Origin: Neolentinus lepideus HHB14362 ss-1 | Lineage: Eukaryota; Basidiomycota; Agaricomycetes; Gloeophyllales; Gloeophyllaceae | Assembly (NCBI GenBank): GCA_001632425.1 | Contig: KV425603.1 | Span: forward strand, 166,951 to 230,950 | Reading direction: 5' to 3' | Length of the DNA stretch: 64,000 nt | Shown: positions 54,416 through 64,000 of the stretch, one piece after another | How the letters are laid out: every line of letters begins with the position of its first letter | Numbering within the stretch: position 1 is the stretch's first letter | Translations under genes and position numbers: made by a program | Notes under the pieces: model-generated | Databases searched by the model: none | What the model was told of the DNA's origin: nothing | The model's input: only the letters and a program-made list of their open reading frames with translations

Positions 54416-55193
54416 TTAGAAAACATAGGGTATAAGTCTGTATGGCACGTTTTGTGCCCAACGATCCCATTGTTCTCCAAACTGATTCTTCAGGACCTTA
54501 TCCTCTTCAATCGTTCTGCTGATGAAGAAATATCCCATGACGACCCCATGCAAGGCTGCCGCTCCGATGATCACCTTGCCAATCTCCGTATCCAATACGC
54601 CGGACGCCCTCAGCAACGAGCCCGGTCCGAATATACAGACATGGATGCCCGCTAGAGATAGAATGCTGCCCGTGTACGCTGGGTGGCGGACAACCGAATA
54701 GGGACCTGCTGTGACGAGCTGATGTTTTTTCCGGATCGATAGCTCGTATGTGAAGAATCTTCCGAGAGTACGGTAGCACTGGTGGCGAATATACGAGCCA
54801 ACGGTTGTTAAGAATGTTGCGAAGAGCAAAGAACGGTTCACTTGGAGCGAGGCGGCAGAGTGGCCGGGACCAATTAGCATCGATAGGATGCGATCAGTCA
54901 ACGGCGGACGGGGAAAGTTGTGAGCAACAATGGCACCGACTTCACACAATCCGTTTGCCCAGTTGATGACCTTTGAGGTGGTCAGGAGAATGTCAATTGA
55001 AATACTAGAGCGCGAAGGACAATACACTGACCTTCATTGACATGGGCCACAACAGAAAGAGCCGACCCAACTTGACTTCAGGAGATCGATAAGCCGCCCT
55101 CTCTTCGTTAGAAATGGGAGGATTTGGTTGAGTGAGAGCATATCCCATGCCATATGTTGCAAGTAATGTCAGAGGGGCTCGTAACAGCGACAT
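54416..55193 (-). CDS. ICMT/Ste14-like methyltransferase, array copy 3
   Basis: Exons 55193-55032 (54 codons) and 54970-54416 (555 bp) give 238 residues. The start MSLLRAPLTLLATYGMGYAL is nearly the same as in copies 4 and 6. Visible core: FPRPPLTDRIL, VGSYIRHQCYRTLGRFFTYE, GPYSVVRHPAYTGS, and the end DKVLKNQFGEQWDRWAQNVPY. The intron is 61 nt with gtcagt donor and caaag acceptor. It appears intact and functional in sequence. Confidence 0.87.
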
Positions 55194-56536
55194 TGCGAGT
55201 CGAAGAGAGCTAGCTGCTGTTCGTTAATTCTACAAGGGCGCTGCGCGACCAGCGGTGCTACTTCTCGGAACAAGCGGCATGGTAAGTCCCGTGTCATGGT
55301 CTATAAGCTTACCTAGAGAGCGTGAGGCACAATTGAGTGAAGTTCTGGGCAGTCTAGATGGGCTTAAATTAGATCAACGAGCGCACTTGGAAATATGTTC
55401 CTCTCGGGGCAGTGAACCCTGAGCAACAGGGTATGTACATATGAATGATCCTGAGATGTAACTTGTAGTGGCATGACGATGATACCCTTTAGAGGCCATA
55501 TCAAAAGCTCCGCCTGCCCCGACCTAGGGTCTCGTGCTCTAAAGAATTTGTCACTGTCGCGATTCGAAATGATGCACCCTTTAAGTTCCACGAGTTCAAG
55601 ACGGGGATGGTGTTCAAGCTGTATCCAAGTCGGTCAAGGGGCAAGCCATTGACAAGCCTCTGACAGGAAATAGAGTCGAAGATTTAAAGGTGAGTGATTG
55701 GCCAGGCTCCCACGCCGCATGGATGCGCTACGTAATCCGAGTCCGCGGAAGGCTCAAACGGGAAATTTCAAAAAATAGACGGAAAGACTACATTCGAAGC
55801 TAGCAAATTATCAGAGAGACACGTTTAATCACCAAGCACGAAAGAACCTATTGGATCACCGAAACCTTTTGTTTCTTCTCCTTGCTTCCTTCACGATTCC
55901 GCTTCCTCTCATTCGTCTTCGGAGTACAAGAATCGAAATATATTGTTCCTAGCGAGATCGCCGGCAGTGAGTTTGACAACTGCCACTCGAATCCTCGGTT
56001 CGCCAGGTCTTCACGCCACGATTCGACGACGCTATCATCCGGGGGGCTGTTGGTCATCTTGGCCTGCATTTATATGTCGTCGAGTGATTAGGCAGTGTCA
56101 GAAGCTCATTATTAGAAAAACAGTGTTCGGCATAGTCTCTAGAAGGACTATCAAGGTTCCTATCGTGGTGAGTACAGTGAGACAGAGCCGATCGCCTGTG
56201 TTATAGGATAACCTGAATGATGGTCAAGTCTTTGGACTTCTATTTATTGATATTCGCCACAATCAGTTGATCCAGCTACAATTGAATATCCCAGCGGTCA
56301 CCGACAATACAGAACAAGTAACCGTCACGCCCTCCTGGTTATCGCATCCACCCCTCCTGCTCTTGTAAGATTGGTAATTGTAACATCATGCGAAAAAGAC
56401 GTATTTCCAGGTCATACATCCGTTGCAGTGGGTACATGATTGCAATAACACAAACAGATCCAAGACTCGACATCTAAGGGCAAGTGTTAGTTAGAGGCTG
56501 GGCTTCATCCATGACAAGCTACCTCCCTTTGATTTA
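55194..56536. other. Intergenic, no gene
   Basis: About 1.3 kb between array copies 3 and 4. Short frames on both strands carry no recognisable domain; promoter of copy 3 is expected near 55200-55400. Confidence 0.35.
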
Positions 56537-57320
56537 TCAGAAAACACCTGGAAGCAGTCTGTATGGCACTTTCTGCGCCCAGCGATCCCACTGCTCTTTA
56601 AACTCCCGCCTCAAGGCGTCGTCCTCGAGTATCGTCCGACGGAGGAAGAAGGGTATGAAAAACGAGGCGTGAAGCGCCGCGGCTCCGGCGATTGCCTTTC
56701 CAGTGTCGGTGTCCAATATCCCTGACTGCCTCAAAAACGATCCGGGCCCAAAGGCACAGATGTGAAAGCCCACGAACGCCATCAAGAGACCGGTATAACC
56801 CGGGTGTCGCACGATGGAATAAGGACCTTCTGTCACCAAGCTATGCTCCTTCCGAATCGCGAGCTCATAGGTGAAGAACCGACCCAAGGTGACATAGCAC
56901 CGGTGACGGATATAGCCACCCAAAGATGCCATTGCTGCACCGACAAGGAAGGTTGGATTCACTTGGATAGATGCTGCGGCACGAGCAGAGCCGGCCAAGG
57001 CATCGATGAGGTGATCAGTCAATGGGGGCTTTGGGAAGTTCAGCCCGACGATGACTGCGGTTTCGGCTATCCCGTTAATCCACCAGATAGCCTGTAAATG
57101 GCACGATATGGTGTCAACGTGTCAGCAGGCTGTGATGAAATAGAGCGTAGGAGCTAACCTTCAAAGACAGCGCCCACAGTCGCACTGGAAGTCGTCCCAG
57201 CTTTGGCTTCTCACTGAAACCCTTGCGCTCGTCCTCCGACGCCGAAGTTGTTGGGGGCGTGCAAGCATACGCTATACCATACGTTGCAAGCAGGGTTAGC
57301 GGTGCTCTTACTAAAGACAT
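56537..57320 (-). CDS. ICMT/Ste14-like methyltransferase, array copy 4
   Basis: Exons 57320-57159 (54 codons) and 57091-56537 (555 bp) give 238 residues. The N-terminal helix MSLVRAPLTLLATYGIAYAC is followed by TPPTTSASEDERKGF. The core is GGYIRHRCYVTLGRFFTYE, GPYSIVRHPGYTG, and the end DDALRREFKEQWDRWAQKVPY. Compared with the siblings, the usual FGEQW is FKEQW, a single change outside the strictly conserved residues. The intron is 67 nt. Confidence 0.87.
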
Positions 57321-58658
57321 TTGTAACGTCCTCAGAGTGCAGACGAACTGCTCAGCCTCTCCGCGAGTCGTTGTTTATATGTGAGTAGCGTAGTACGGCA
57401 TTGATGCTTGAATTATCTGCTGCAGAGCACCTAAGCAGCGGGTCTAGACAGCGTGGGGTGAAAATTATAATTAGACAGAGTGGATCATCTTCCAGAAGAA
57501 AGGACTGAGAAAGGCGTGAGTCGCTGAAATAGACACAGGCACACGATGTATGACTGGCGGGCTCTGAGGTTTGCCCGAACGTTGCAATCTACGCTATCAC
57601 AGAACATCGCATCCCTAAATCCAGATGAATGGAGTATACGCTTCCTATTGTCGGGAGACGAGAGGCTCGGAGAATAGAAGCTCGGCGGCTACACACCTAT
57701 TAGTTACATACAATCTCAGCATAATGCCAGACTGCCGTACCGGTTGTGAGACTCTTTAACATGTCTCTGGTAGGGTCACATTACCTGTAATGCAACTGAT
57801 GTCCATCCACTGTCACCGGCATCGATCATTATTGAAAGGATAGCCTGGAAGTAGACAATCAATTGAACGATGAACTTCTCCCGGTATTAGCAAGAACGTC
57901 CCAGCCAGTCATTCAGGGTCTGCGCTCATGCTGACCCTCGAGCCAAAAGAGTTATCTAATAGATAGAAACGTTAATACATCAGAAACACAATTTTTCAAA
58001 ACAGTGGAACCATCTCGGATTCTTGAAGCCAGCTATCAAGCCAAACGACTACGATATGATTCAAGGCTGAAGCGCGGAGCTTTTCTAAACGCGTACTTAG
58101 CGCCCATCTTACGGCTGCAAGTATTCGAGTGTGGGCGGCGGGTCCATGCTTGCCTAATTGGGCTGTTCGGGGATAGTGAGGGCACCGAGTAAAAAGTCCG
58201 AGACGACCCTATCGTTTACAAACAGCTGAAGCCTGATTACCCACGTTTACATATTGTGGACGCAGAGATGATCGCAGCGTACTTCTCAAGTCCCTCGAAA
58301 TTAAATGTACCAAGACCCTCTAGTCGGAGGAGAGGAACCACCGTCCTGACAATCAAGACTTTCGATGGGCGACATGGGACCCGGATTCGCTCCGCGTTAC
58401 CCGCGACTCTAGATTGGAAGAAGGAAGCAAGAAAGACAATTTATTCGTGGCCACGTACCGCGAGCGATGGTATCGGCCTCCAAATGCTTCTGCAAAGCCC
58501 AACGCCAAATACTGTGTACGTGCGTACAGCGTGACAGGAATATCGATTTTATCTTTGAGTTCTGTCAAGGTACAGGTGGACCGGGTAGTTCCACAAAACA
58601 GTTGGAGAGTCGCTGGCTAGACTCACCTCTTAAACTCTCCACGATGGAGTCGCCGCCG
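57321..58658. other. Intergenic, no gene
   Basis: This lies between array copy 4 and the methyltransferase pseudogene. Frames at 58256-58742 overlap each other on the plus strand and show no domain. Nothing is supported. Confidence 0.35.
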
Positions 58659-58991
58659 TTATTGAAAGTATACAGGCGTGCGCTTATATTGCACCCTTTC
58701 AGTCCAACGATTCCATTATTCATGAAATGGGCTCCCTCATGACCATGCCCTCCGCAACTTGTTCTGTTAGTGACAAAGTAGGCCAGTGGAAACCAGTCAC
58801 CGTTCACGACAACCGCACCAATAAGCATGCTGCGGAACTCTGTATCCAGTATTAATGTACCAGGCACCCTCAATAGCGAACTTCGTCCGAGACGTCAATA
58901 TCGTGAGACAGGATGCAGTCTGTGATGCCGAATGACGAAATAAGGCAGTGATAGGGTCTGGGGTGACGAGATGATGCCCTTTCCGGACCAA
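58659..58991 (-). pseudogene. ICMT-like methyltransferase remnant, array copy 5
   Basis: Pieces of the second exon can be followed on the minus strand in shifting frames: VRKGHHLVTP (siblings: IRKEHQLVT), a damaged RHS where the RHPxYxG motif belongs, LDTEFRSMLIGAVVVNG (sibling copy 3: LDTEIGKVIIGAAALHG), and finally WNRWTERVQYKRTPVYF (siblings: WDRWAQRVPYR). Stops and frameshifts occur between these blocks, and exon 1 and the front half of exon 2 are not recognisable. This is a dead copy in the same orientation as copies 1-4. Confidence 0.7.
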
Positions 58992-60599
58992 CAGCTGCCG
59001 GTATCAAACACGACATATGGACGGCTATGAGAGGGCACGCTTGGGTCATTTGAATTGAACCCGCAAAGCCGACAGCTTAAAAGAACGTGGTAGGTTGGTC
59101 AAGAGCAGACGCGAAAATCTATACACAACGATGCCGCAAGCTGGGCATAGTTAATTTGCACAATAAATGGTGGCAAACATTTTGTTACGCAAAGCCGAAC
59201 TGTGATAAGAGTAGAACTCACTTTCTGAGCCTGGCAACGACAGAATGGAGCGTCCCAAATTTACTACTGGAGATTGATGGATCACCTATTCATTGAACAC
59301 AAGATATTCCGGATTCGTGTCAGAGTAATGCATGCCATACGCTACAGCAAAGACGCCCGTACCCAAGGCATCGAAGTCGAAGTAAATCCGCTCGGGTTTG
59401 CTTCAGTTCCTATCCTGACGGCCGCTGCAGTAAGCCCTATATCGTGATCCGACAGCATGAGACGTACATAAATAGATGACACTTAAGCCAATCTTGGGTG
59501 GGAGTTTTATGATAGCAGGAGAGATTCAAGGTCTGTCACCGTGGAAAATGCATCTTACCCAGAGGCGTACCAAGCTTCTTCGTTACTAGTGACGAGTACC
59601 AGTTGCACCCTAGATAGCAAGCGCCCATGGACGAGATGGGTAATTGCCAAAACCTTCCCAGAGCATAATTCCCAATTTTCAGAATTAAACTTGCCGAATC
59701 CTGTCCGAGCATTCGACTGTAGGCTGAGAGCGTGGATCATCGAAGGATATTACCCGATGTGAATAAAAATAATCGTCCTTCTGTCACTTATTTGTCCTTA
59801 TTTTTCTCTTTGTGCAGCCCACGCCACAGCAGTTCTTTTTCGCATTCGCTCTCTTGCACCATCGAGTCTGGGCACTCCGGTTCACAGGTCAAAAACAACT
59901 TCAGTCGCAAGGTATTTGTTCTGCGCGTCCGCGCAGACGCTCTTGAGTTGTGACTATGATTGCTCGATTCTCACGCTATTGCGATTCCAAAAGACCAGAC
60001 TTCTCGGAGGCTACAAGTACTAGACATGAATAGTACACGCATTCGACCCCCCACCTACCTTCGTTCTACTTTTTTAAATCCACCAGACACCAGTCCATGC
60101 TTTTACTTGGTGCTTTGAATTGGAATTCATTTTTTTCAGTGTATACTCTGTTTGCCTAGACTGTCAGCATCGTCTGCAGTTCGGGGGACGGTGAGGGATG
60201 TCTTGATCATCGTCCTATGGGTAGCCATGTCTGGCGCGCTCATCCTTCTTAATTGCCATACGAGTGTATATTGGCTGAGACCGATATATAGGGCGGAGAT
60301 CTATATTCCCGCCTTCATAGCACATGATTGTCGCATGATCGGTCCTACACCGTAGATTAATCTGGGACTCAACGTCCGCCGATCAAGTTATAAGCCGTCT
60401 GAAGTCGAGTTAGCCCCGGATGTCTGATGCCATATCCGTCTTAGGTCAGACTCTAGAGAGAGTTTCAGGGAAAGGATCACAATTCGCCTAACTATACCTC
60501 AGTCACCGGGTTCCTCACTGGTGGCCGCGTTACATACATATATAAAGCGTGTGGGATTAGGCAACCTGTCCACGGTCTCAAGGCGTTTGAACGTTCCAG
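58992..60599. other. Intergenic, no gene
   Basis: About 1.6 kb between the pseudogene and the plus-strand copy 6. Only short frames without domains. The promoter of copy 6 should lie just before 60600. Confidence 0.35.
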
Positions 60600-61377
60600 A
60601 TGTCTCTGCTACGAACACCGCTGACGCTGATCGCAACATATGGTATATCATACGCTTGTACTCCCCCGAATCCTCCCATCAAGGACGAGGAGCGCAAGGC
60701 GTATAGCGGTGCGGAAGTGAAGTTACTTCCCCTTCTATGGCCATTATCTTTGAAGGTGAGCTCTAGTGATCTGTCTGCTCATAGCCTGCAGATACAGTGA
60801 CACCCTATTGCTTTATTGACAGACTCTTTCGTGGTTTCATGGACTATGTGAAACCGCAGTTATCGTGGCGCACAACTTTCCGCATCCGCCTCTTACAGAT
60901 AACATCATTGCTACATTGATGGGACGCGCTCGTAATGCTGCCTTCATCCAAATCAATCCCACCTTCCTCGTTGGCACATTATTGACATCTCTGGGTGCAT
61001 ATATCCGCCATCGGTGCTACCGTACCTTGGGTCGATTTTTCACGTATGAGTTGTCGATTCGGAAGGAACATCAACTGGTCACATCAGGCCCGTATTCTGT
61101 CGTTCGGCACCCAGGTTACTCCGGCAGCTTCCTTGCGACTGTGGGCATCCATCTCTGTATGCTCGGACCCGGATCGTTGTTACAGGTGTCCGGGCTATTG
61201 CAGACCAAGGCTGGAGAAGTGTTGAGAGGCGTTATGGTGGTCAACGCCTTCGCTATTTGCACCTGGATGACTCGTCGAACGATAATCGAGGACAGAACTT
61301 TGAAGAAGCAGTTTGGAGAGCAGTGGGATCGTTGGGCGCAGAGGGTACCATACAGAATGATTCCATACGTTTTCTGA
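60600..61377 (+). CDS. ICMT/Ste14-like methyltransferase, array copy 6 (inverted)
   Basis: Exons 60600-60755 (52 codons) and 60823-61377 (555 bp) give 236 residues. It is the only copy on the plus strand. The start MSLLRTPLTLIATYGISYAC and TPPNPPIKDEERKAY match copies 3 and 4. The core is GAYIRHRCYRTLGRFFTYE, GPYSVVRHPGYSGS, TRRTIIEDRTLKKQFGEQW and DRWAQRVPYRMIPYVF. The first exon is two codons shorter than in the others. A TA-flanked TIR element begins 54 bp after the stop. Confidence 0.88.
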
Positions 61378-61430
61378 AATACTAGAAACAAGTAGATAAG
61401 CATTCACTAAGATGGCCTTTTGAAGTTCTA

Positions 61431-61972
61431 TGGTGCGGGTCGGCTAGTCACCGCCACTTTTGTACAGCGGCAAAATCGGGTCGGACTCGCAAAAAATTCA
61501 AATTTCTAGATTTCATAGTAAACTATGCCTATCTGGGCACATCCAATAGAACGGCACATCAATTGGCTGTAGATTTTATATAATATATACAGTGTTGCAT
61601 AGCATCACACCTCGAAACCACTTCATGATGGTCTGGGTGCAAAAGATTCTCAGCTGAGGGTAAGACAATTCAGTTCTCATCAATACACATCCCACAGACG
61701 GGTTCCGGAGACGCTGCTGCACCAGTTTGACACAGTCTGAGATAATTAGGGTGTTGATTATTTCCATATATGGAAATACATTCCCATGCGGCAAAATACG
61801 ATCTGGTCCGAAAATGTATCTCGCCCAATTTTGACCCTATCGAAATTCTGTCTGGTAGAATTGTTCTATGCCCCAAATGGAGCATTTCTACTAGAGGAAT
61901 AAGAAAACGGAAAAAATATGGGGCTCCTACATTCTTTGTACAAAAGTGGCAGTGACTAGCCGACCCGCACCA
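61431..61972. mobile_element. TIR element with TA target duplication (Tc1/mariner-like MITE candidate)
   Basis: A 542-bp unit whose ends are a long inverted repeat: TGGTGCGGGTCGGCTAGTCA at the left and its complement at the right, extending about 35 bp to TTTTGTACA. TA flanks both sides (61429-61430 and 61973-61974). The interior is AT-rich and non-coding. TA duplication suggests the Tc1/mariner or a related superfamily. Confidence 0.75.
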
Positions 61973-61974
61973 TA

Positions 61975-62586
61975 GGAACCGGTAACTTCCAGACTAGTCT
62001 CGACGGTGTGGCAGGTCCGTCAAAACGTGCCGGCTCCGTGAAACGTCCGCGTGCAGACGAGCTGCCGTGACTGGTGCCTATGGCACTTGCAGCAACTGAC
62101 GGCATAGTTCATGAGAGTATTGATCTGAGACAGCACGGTATACTTACGGAATTATATTTGCGGGTCTGTGGGTCCACACTTGTGAGTTGTGTCGATTCAC
62201 GGGGTCGACTGTGCAATTTCTGACATCAGACACGGCGTGACCTACCTGTCGTAGATGTTGTCGAGCAACGGAGGATGATAGACACCTATGGTTTGCGTAG
62301 TGACGTTGATCAGTAGCGGAATATTATTAAGGTATTATGTTAGTCCATCAATCTCCTGCATCTGCTGCATTCCTATCAGATAAGTTACTCCCACTAGGGT
62401 GCAAACGATGTTCAGTCTCTCAGTGAACAACGCTCTCTTACGGTCAGACTCACCTTGACCATACTATATATCGGAACTCCCTCCGCCTCCTTCCCTTTAG
62501 CCGGAAGACCATCCTTGTTAACTTTATTCACGCCCATCCGCACTTCCTTAAATAACTACGCGACTCATTCAGCATTAACATCAAAT
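61975..62586. other. Intergenic, nothing recognised
   Basis: This lies between the TA-flanked element and the 3' end of the GNAT gene. No frame with a domain is seen. Confidence 0.35.
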
Positions 62587-63444
62587 TCACTCCGGTACAT
62601 AGACCTCGAAAAACGAATGACGAACCTCAAACCCGAAATGTGTATAGCGGTCGCGAGAATGCGAAGTCGTGGCTTCCAGAGTGAATATACTGGAGGGTGC
62701 GTGGGCGAATGCTTCGCGGCATAGCAACGACATGTACCCTAGTGGTATATGTCGTCAGAAGGAATGGTAGGAAAACAAGCGGTATTGTAGTCACCTTTCC
62801 CTTGCTCGTGAGGATCCGTACACGCCAGCTGAAGGTACCATGACGAATCCGGCGACTGTTTCTTCAGCCCTCTCGTGGCATACGCCTCCTTTAGCGCCCT
62901 CCCACTAACCTCCCCATACTCCACTCCAACACGCTGTAACACTGCATCACATCGCATCCTCGCCCAAGACAAAAACCCTCGCGACAACGCACGATCAGTC
63001 CATTAAGCCCCCACCCCTTAACAGTCGCAAAAACCCCGCTCCTCACCAACGCCCACACGCTGCCCAAAGATATCCGTTTATTCGGCGGCATCCATATCGT
63101 CGACGCGCATATCTTCTCTTCGGAGTCTTCGCCCGCCGATTCTGAAGATGGAACGACAGCTACGGTTATACGCGCGCCGCATCGCAGACACGCTTTGGTG
63201 AGGAAACGAAAGAAGGTCTCGAGGTGCTGCTTGCCAGGGCTGTCTACCTCGTCGGACAGAGGCTAACATAGTATTATTCATTATTCTTCGTATATTGCAT
63301 GAGGAAGTTACAGACCTGGTCCACGCTACCGAAGTAATTACACTCTGGATCGTCAATGAACGCTCTTCGCTGGATGGTGGCGAGAACGTCGAGTTCCGAC
63401 GACTTGACGAGCCTCACATAAGGTTTTATTCCGTTCTCTGACAT
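62587..63444 (-). CDS. GNAT-type N-acetyltransferase, one-base frameshift
   Basis: This belongs to a fungal GNAT acetyltransferase group with unknown substrates. Exons 63444-63316, 63262-62795 and 62738-62587 give about 249 residues after correcting one missing base. Landmarks: AFIDDPECNYFGSVDQ near the start, ICASTIWMPPNKRISL, KGWGLNGL, SSWYLQLACTDPHEQGKG (the acetyl-CoA-binding loop region, Q/RxxGxG/A-like) and a C-terminal HFGFEVRHSFFEVYVPE. The frame breaks between KGWGLNGL and RALSRGF at about 62998, where one base is lacking; both sides are otherwise open for long stretches. The last intron has a gtgact donor and ctag acceptor. Confidence 0.75.
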
Positions 63445-64000
63445 CTGAAACAGAAAGAAAAGCAGAGACGGGCAACTAACTCATTGTAACGTGTTATACG
63501 AGGATAAGTTGCATCATGATCGTGGGTCCCTGGGCCACGTGGCGTTGAGCGTTGACCCACATACGAAACTGAGAGCTGCGACTGTCCAGTGAACACGTCC
63601 CTGGCTATTACTTACTCGGATCAGAGGCTATAAGCTAATTACACTGCGGGAGTCTCACTCTTTGAGGACCTGCAAAATGTTGATCAAAATGGATATCCCA
63701 TATAATTACTTTGGCAAACCATTCTGTCAAAGAGAAAAGTATATACTAAGGGAATAGTCAACAGACTGGACGAAATATTATCCATTTTATTACCTTCAAG
63801 ATCGCTTGAATATCTATAGTTAAACATCGAGCAAAACTGATAGCAAAATATTTTCTCCGAGAAACATTTTGTAAGCGAGTTTGTTTTAAATCTTTGCCGA
63901 CTCTTAAATGGTAAATAATTATATATATTACCATAAGGGCTATTTAGGGGTCATATTATGTAATACTATATATTACCTTTTGACGGTATAAAAAAGTATA
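63445..64000. other. Right edge, increasingly AT-rich
   Basis: This lies upstream of the GNAT gene. From about 63690 to the end the sequence becomes strongly AT-rich with TATATTAC-type words and no gene. It may be promoter sequence followed by a repeat that continues outside the window. Confidence 0.4.

Noticed and set aside
49013..61377. Array read as a complete secondary-metabolite cluster
   Set aside because: No terpene synthase, PKS, NRPS, P450 or prenyltransferase is recognisable between the methyltransferase genes or in the rest of the window.

Overview
The window reads as nuclear DNA of a basidiomycete fungus, most likely an agaricomycete. Genes are densely packed and cut by many introns of about 50-65 nt, and the recognisable proteins are typical fungal ones: a fungal 3-ketodihydrosphingosine reductase, a Cla4-type PAK kinase, Misato/DML1, a CCR4-NOT subunit 11, a GT20 trehalose-complex protein, an NCS1 permease, an F-box protein and a local expansion of Ste14/ICMT-like methyltransferases. 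The gene models below were built by hand from reading frame, splice sites and family knowledge; no database search was run.

Layout. 0-4 kb: 3-ketodihydrosphingosine reductase and two small unrecognised genes. 4.4-10.1 kb: two inverted copies of one non-autonomous CACTA-like element, the first split by a 1.35 kb element (family B). 11.3-16.4 kb: dihydroneopterin aldolase, mitochondrial ribosomal protein uS19m and a 20-exon NCS1 permease. 16.5-31.5 kb: a repeat island made of one small TIR element with an 8-bp target duplication (17.8-18.6 kb) and a second such element (18.7-31.5 kb). A full-length non-LTR retrotransposon (EN-RT-RNase H, Tad1-like) has jumped into the second, and a family B copy has jumped into that retrotransposon. 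A 100-N gap lies inside a 2-kb duplication here. 31.9-48.5 kb: housekeeping genes (Cla4 kinase, CNOT11, broken F-box gene, DML1, trehalose-6-phosphate synthase/phosphatase-like protein, alpha/beta hydrolase). 49-61.4 kb: five intact and one ruined ICMT-like methyltransferase genes. 62.6-63.4 kb: a GNAT acetyltransferase, then AT-rich sequence to the window end.

How it works together. The housekeeping block is ordinary and its genes are not obviously linked by pathway. The notable accessory features are the ICMT array (same two-exon structure, exon 2 exactly 555 bp in every intact copy) and the nested transposons, whose order of insertion can be read from intact target-site duplications. Several otherwise good genes (dihydroneopterin aldolase, NCS1 permease, GNAT) each lack exactly one base, which looks more like assembly error than gene decay. 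CpG-to-TpG/CpA differences between repeat copies point to methylation-driven decay of the transposons.
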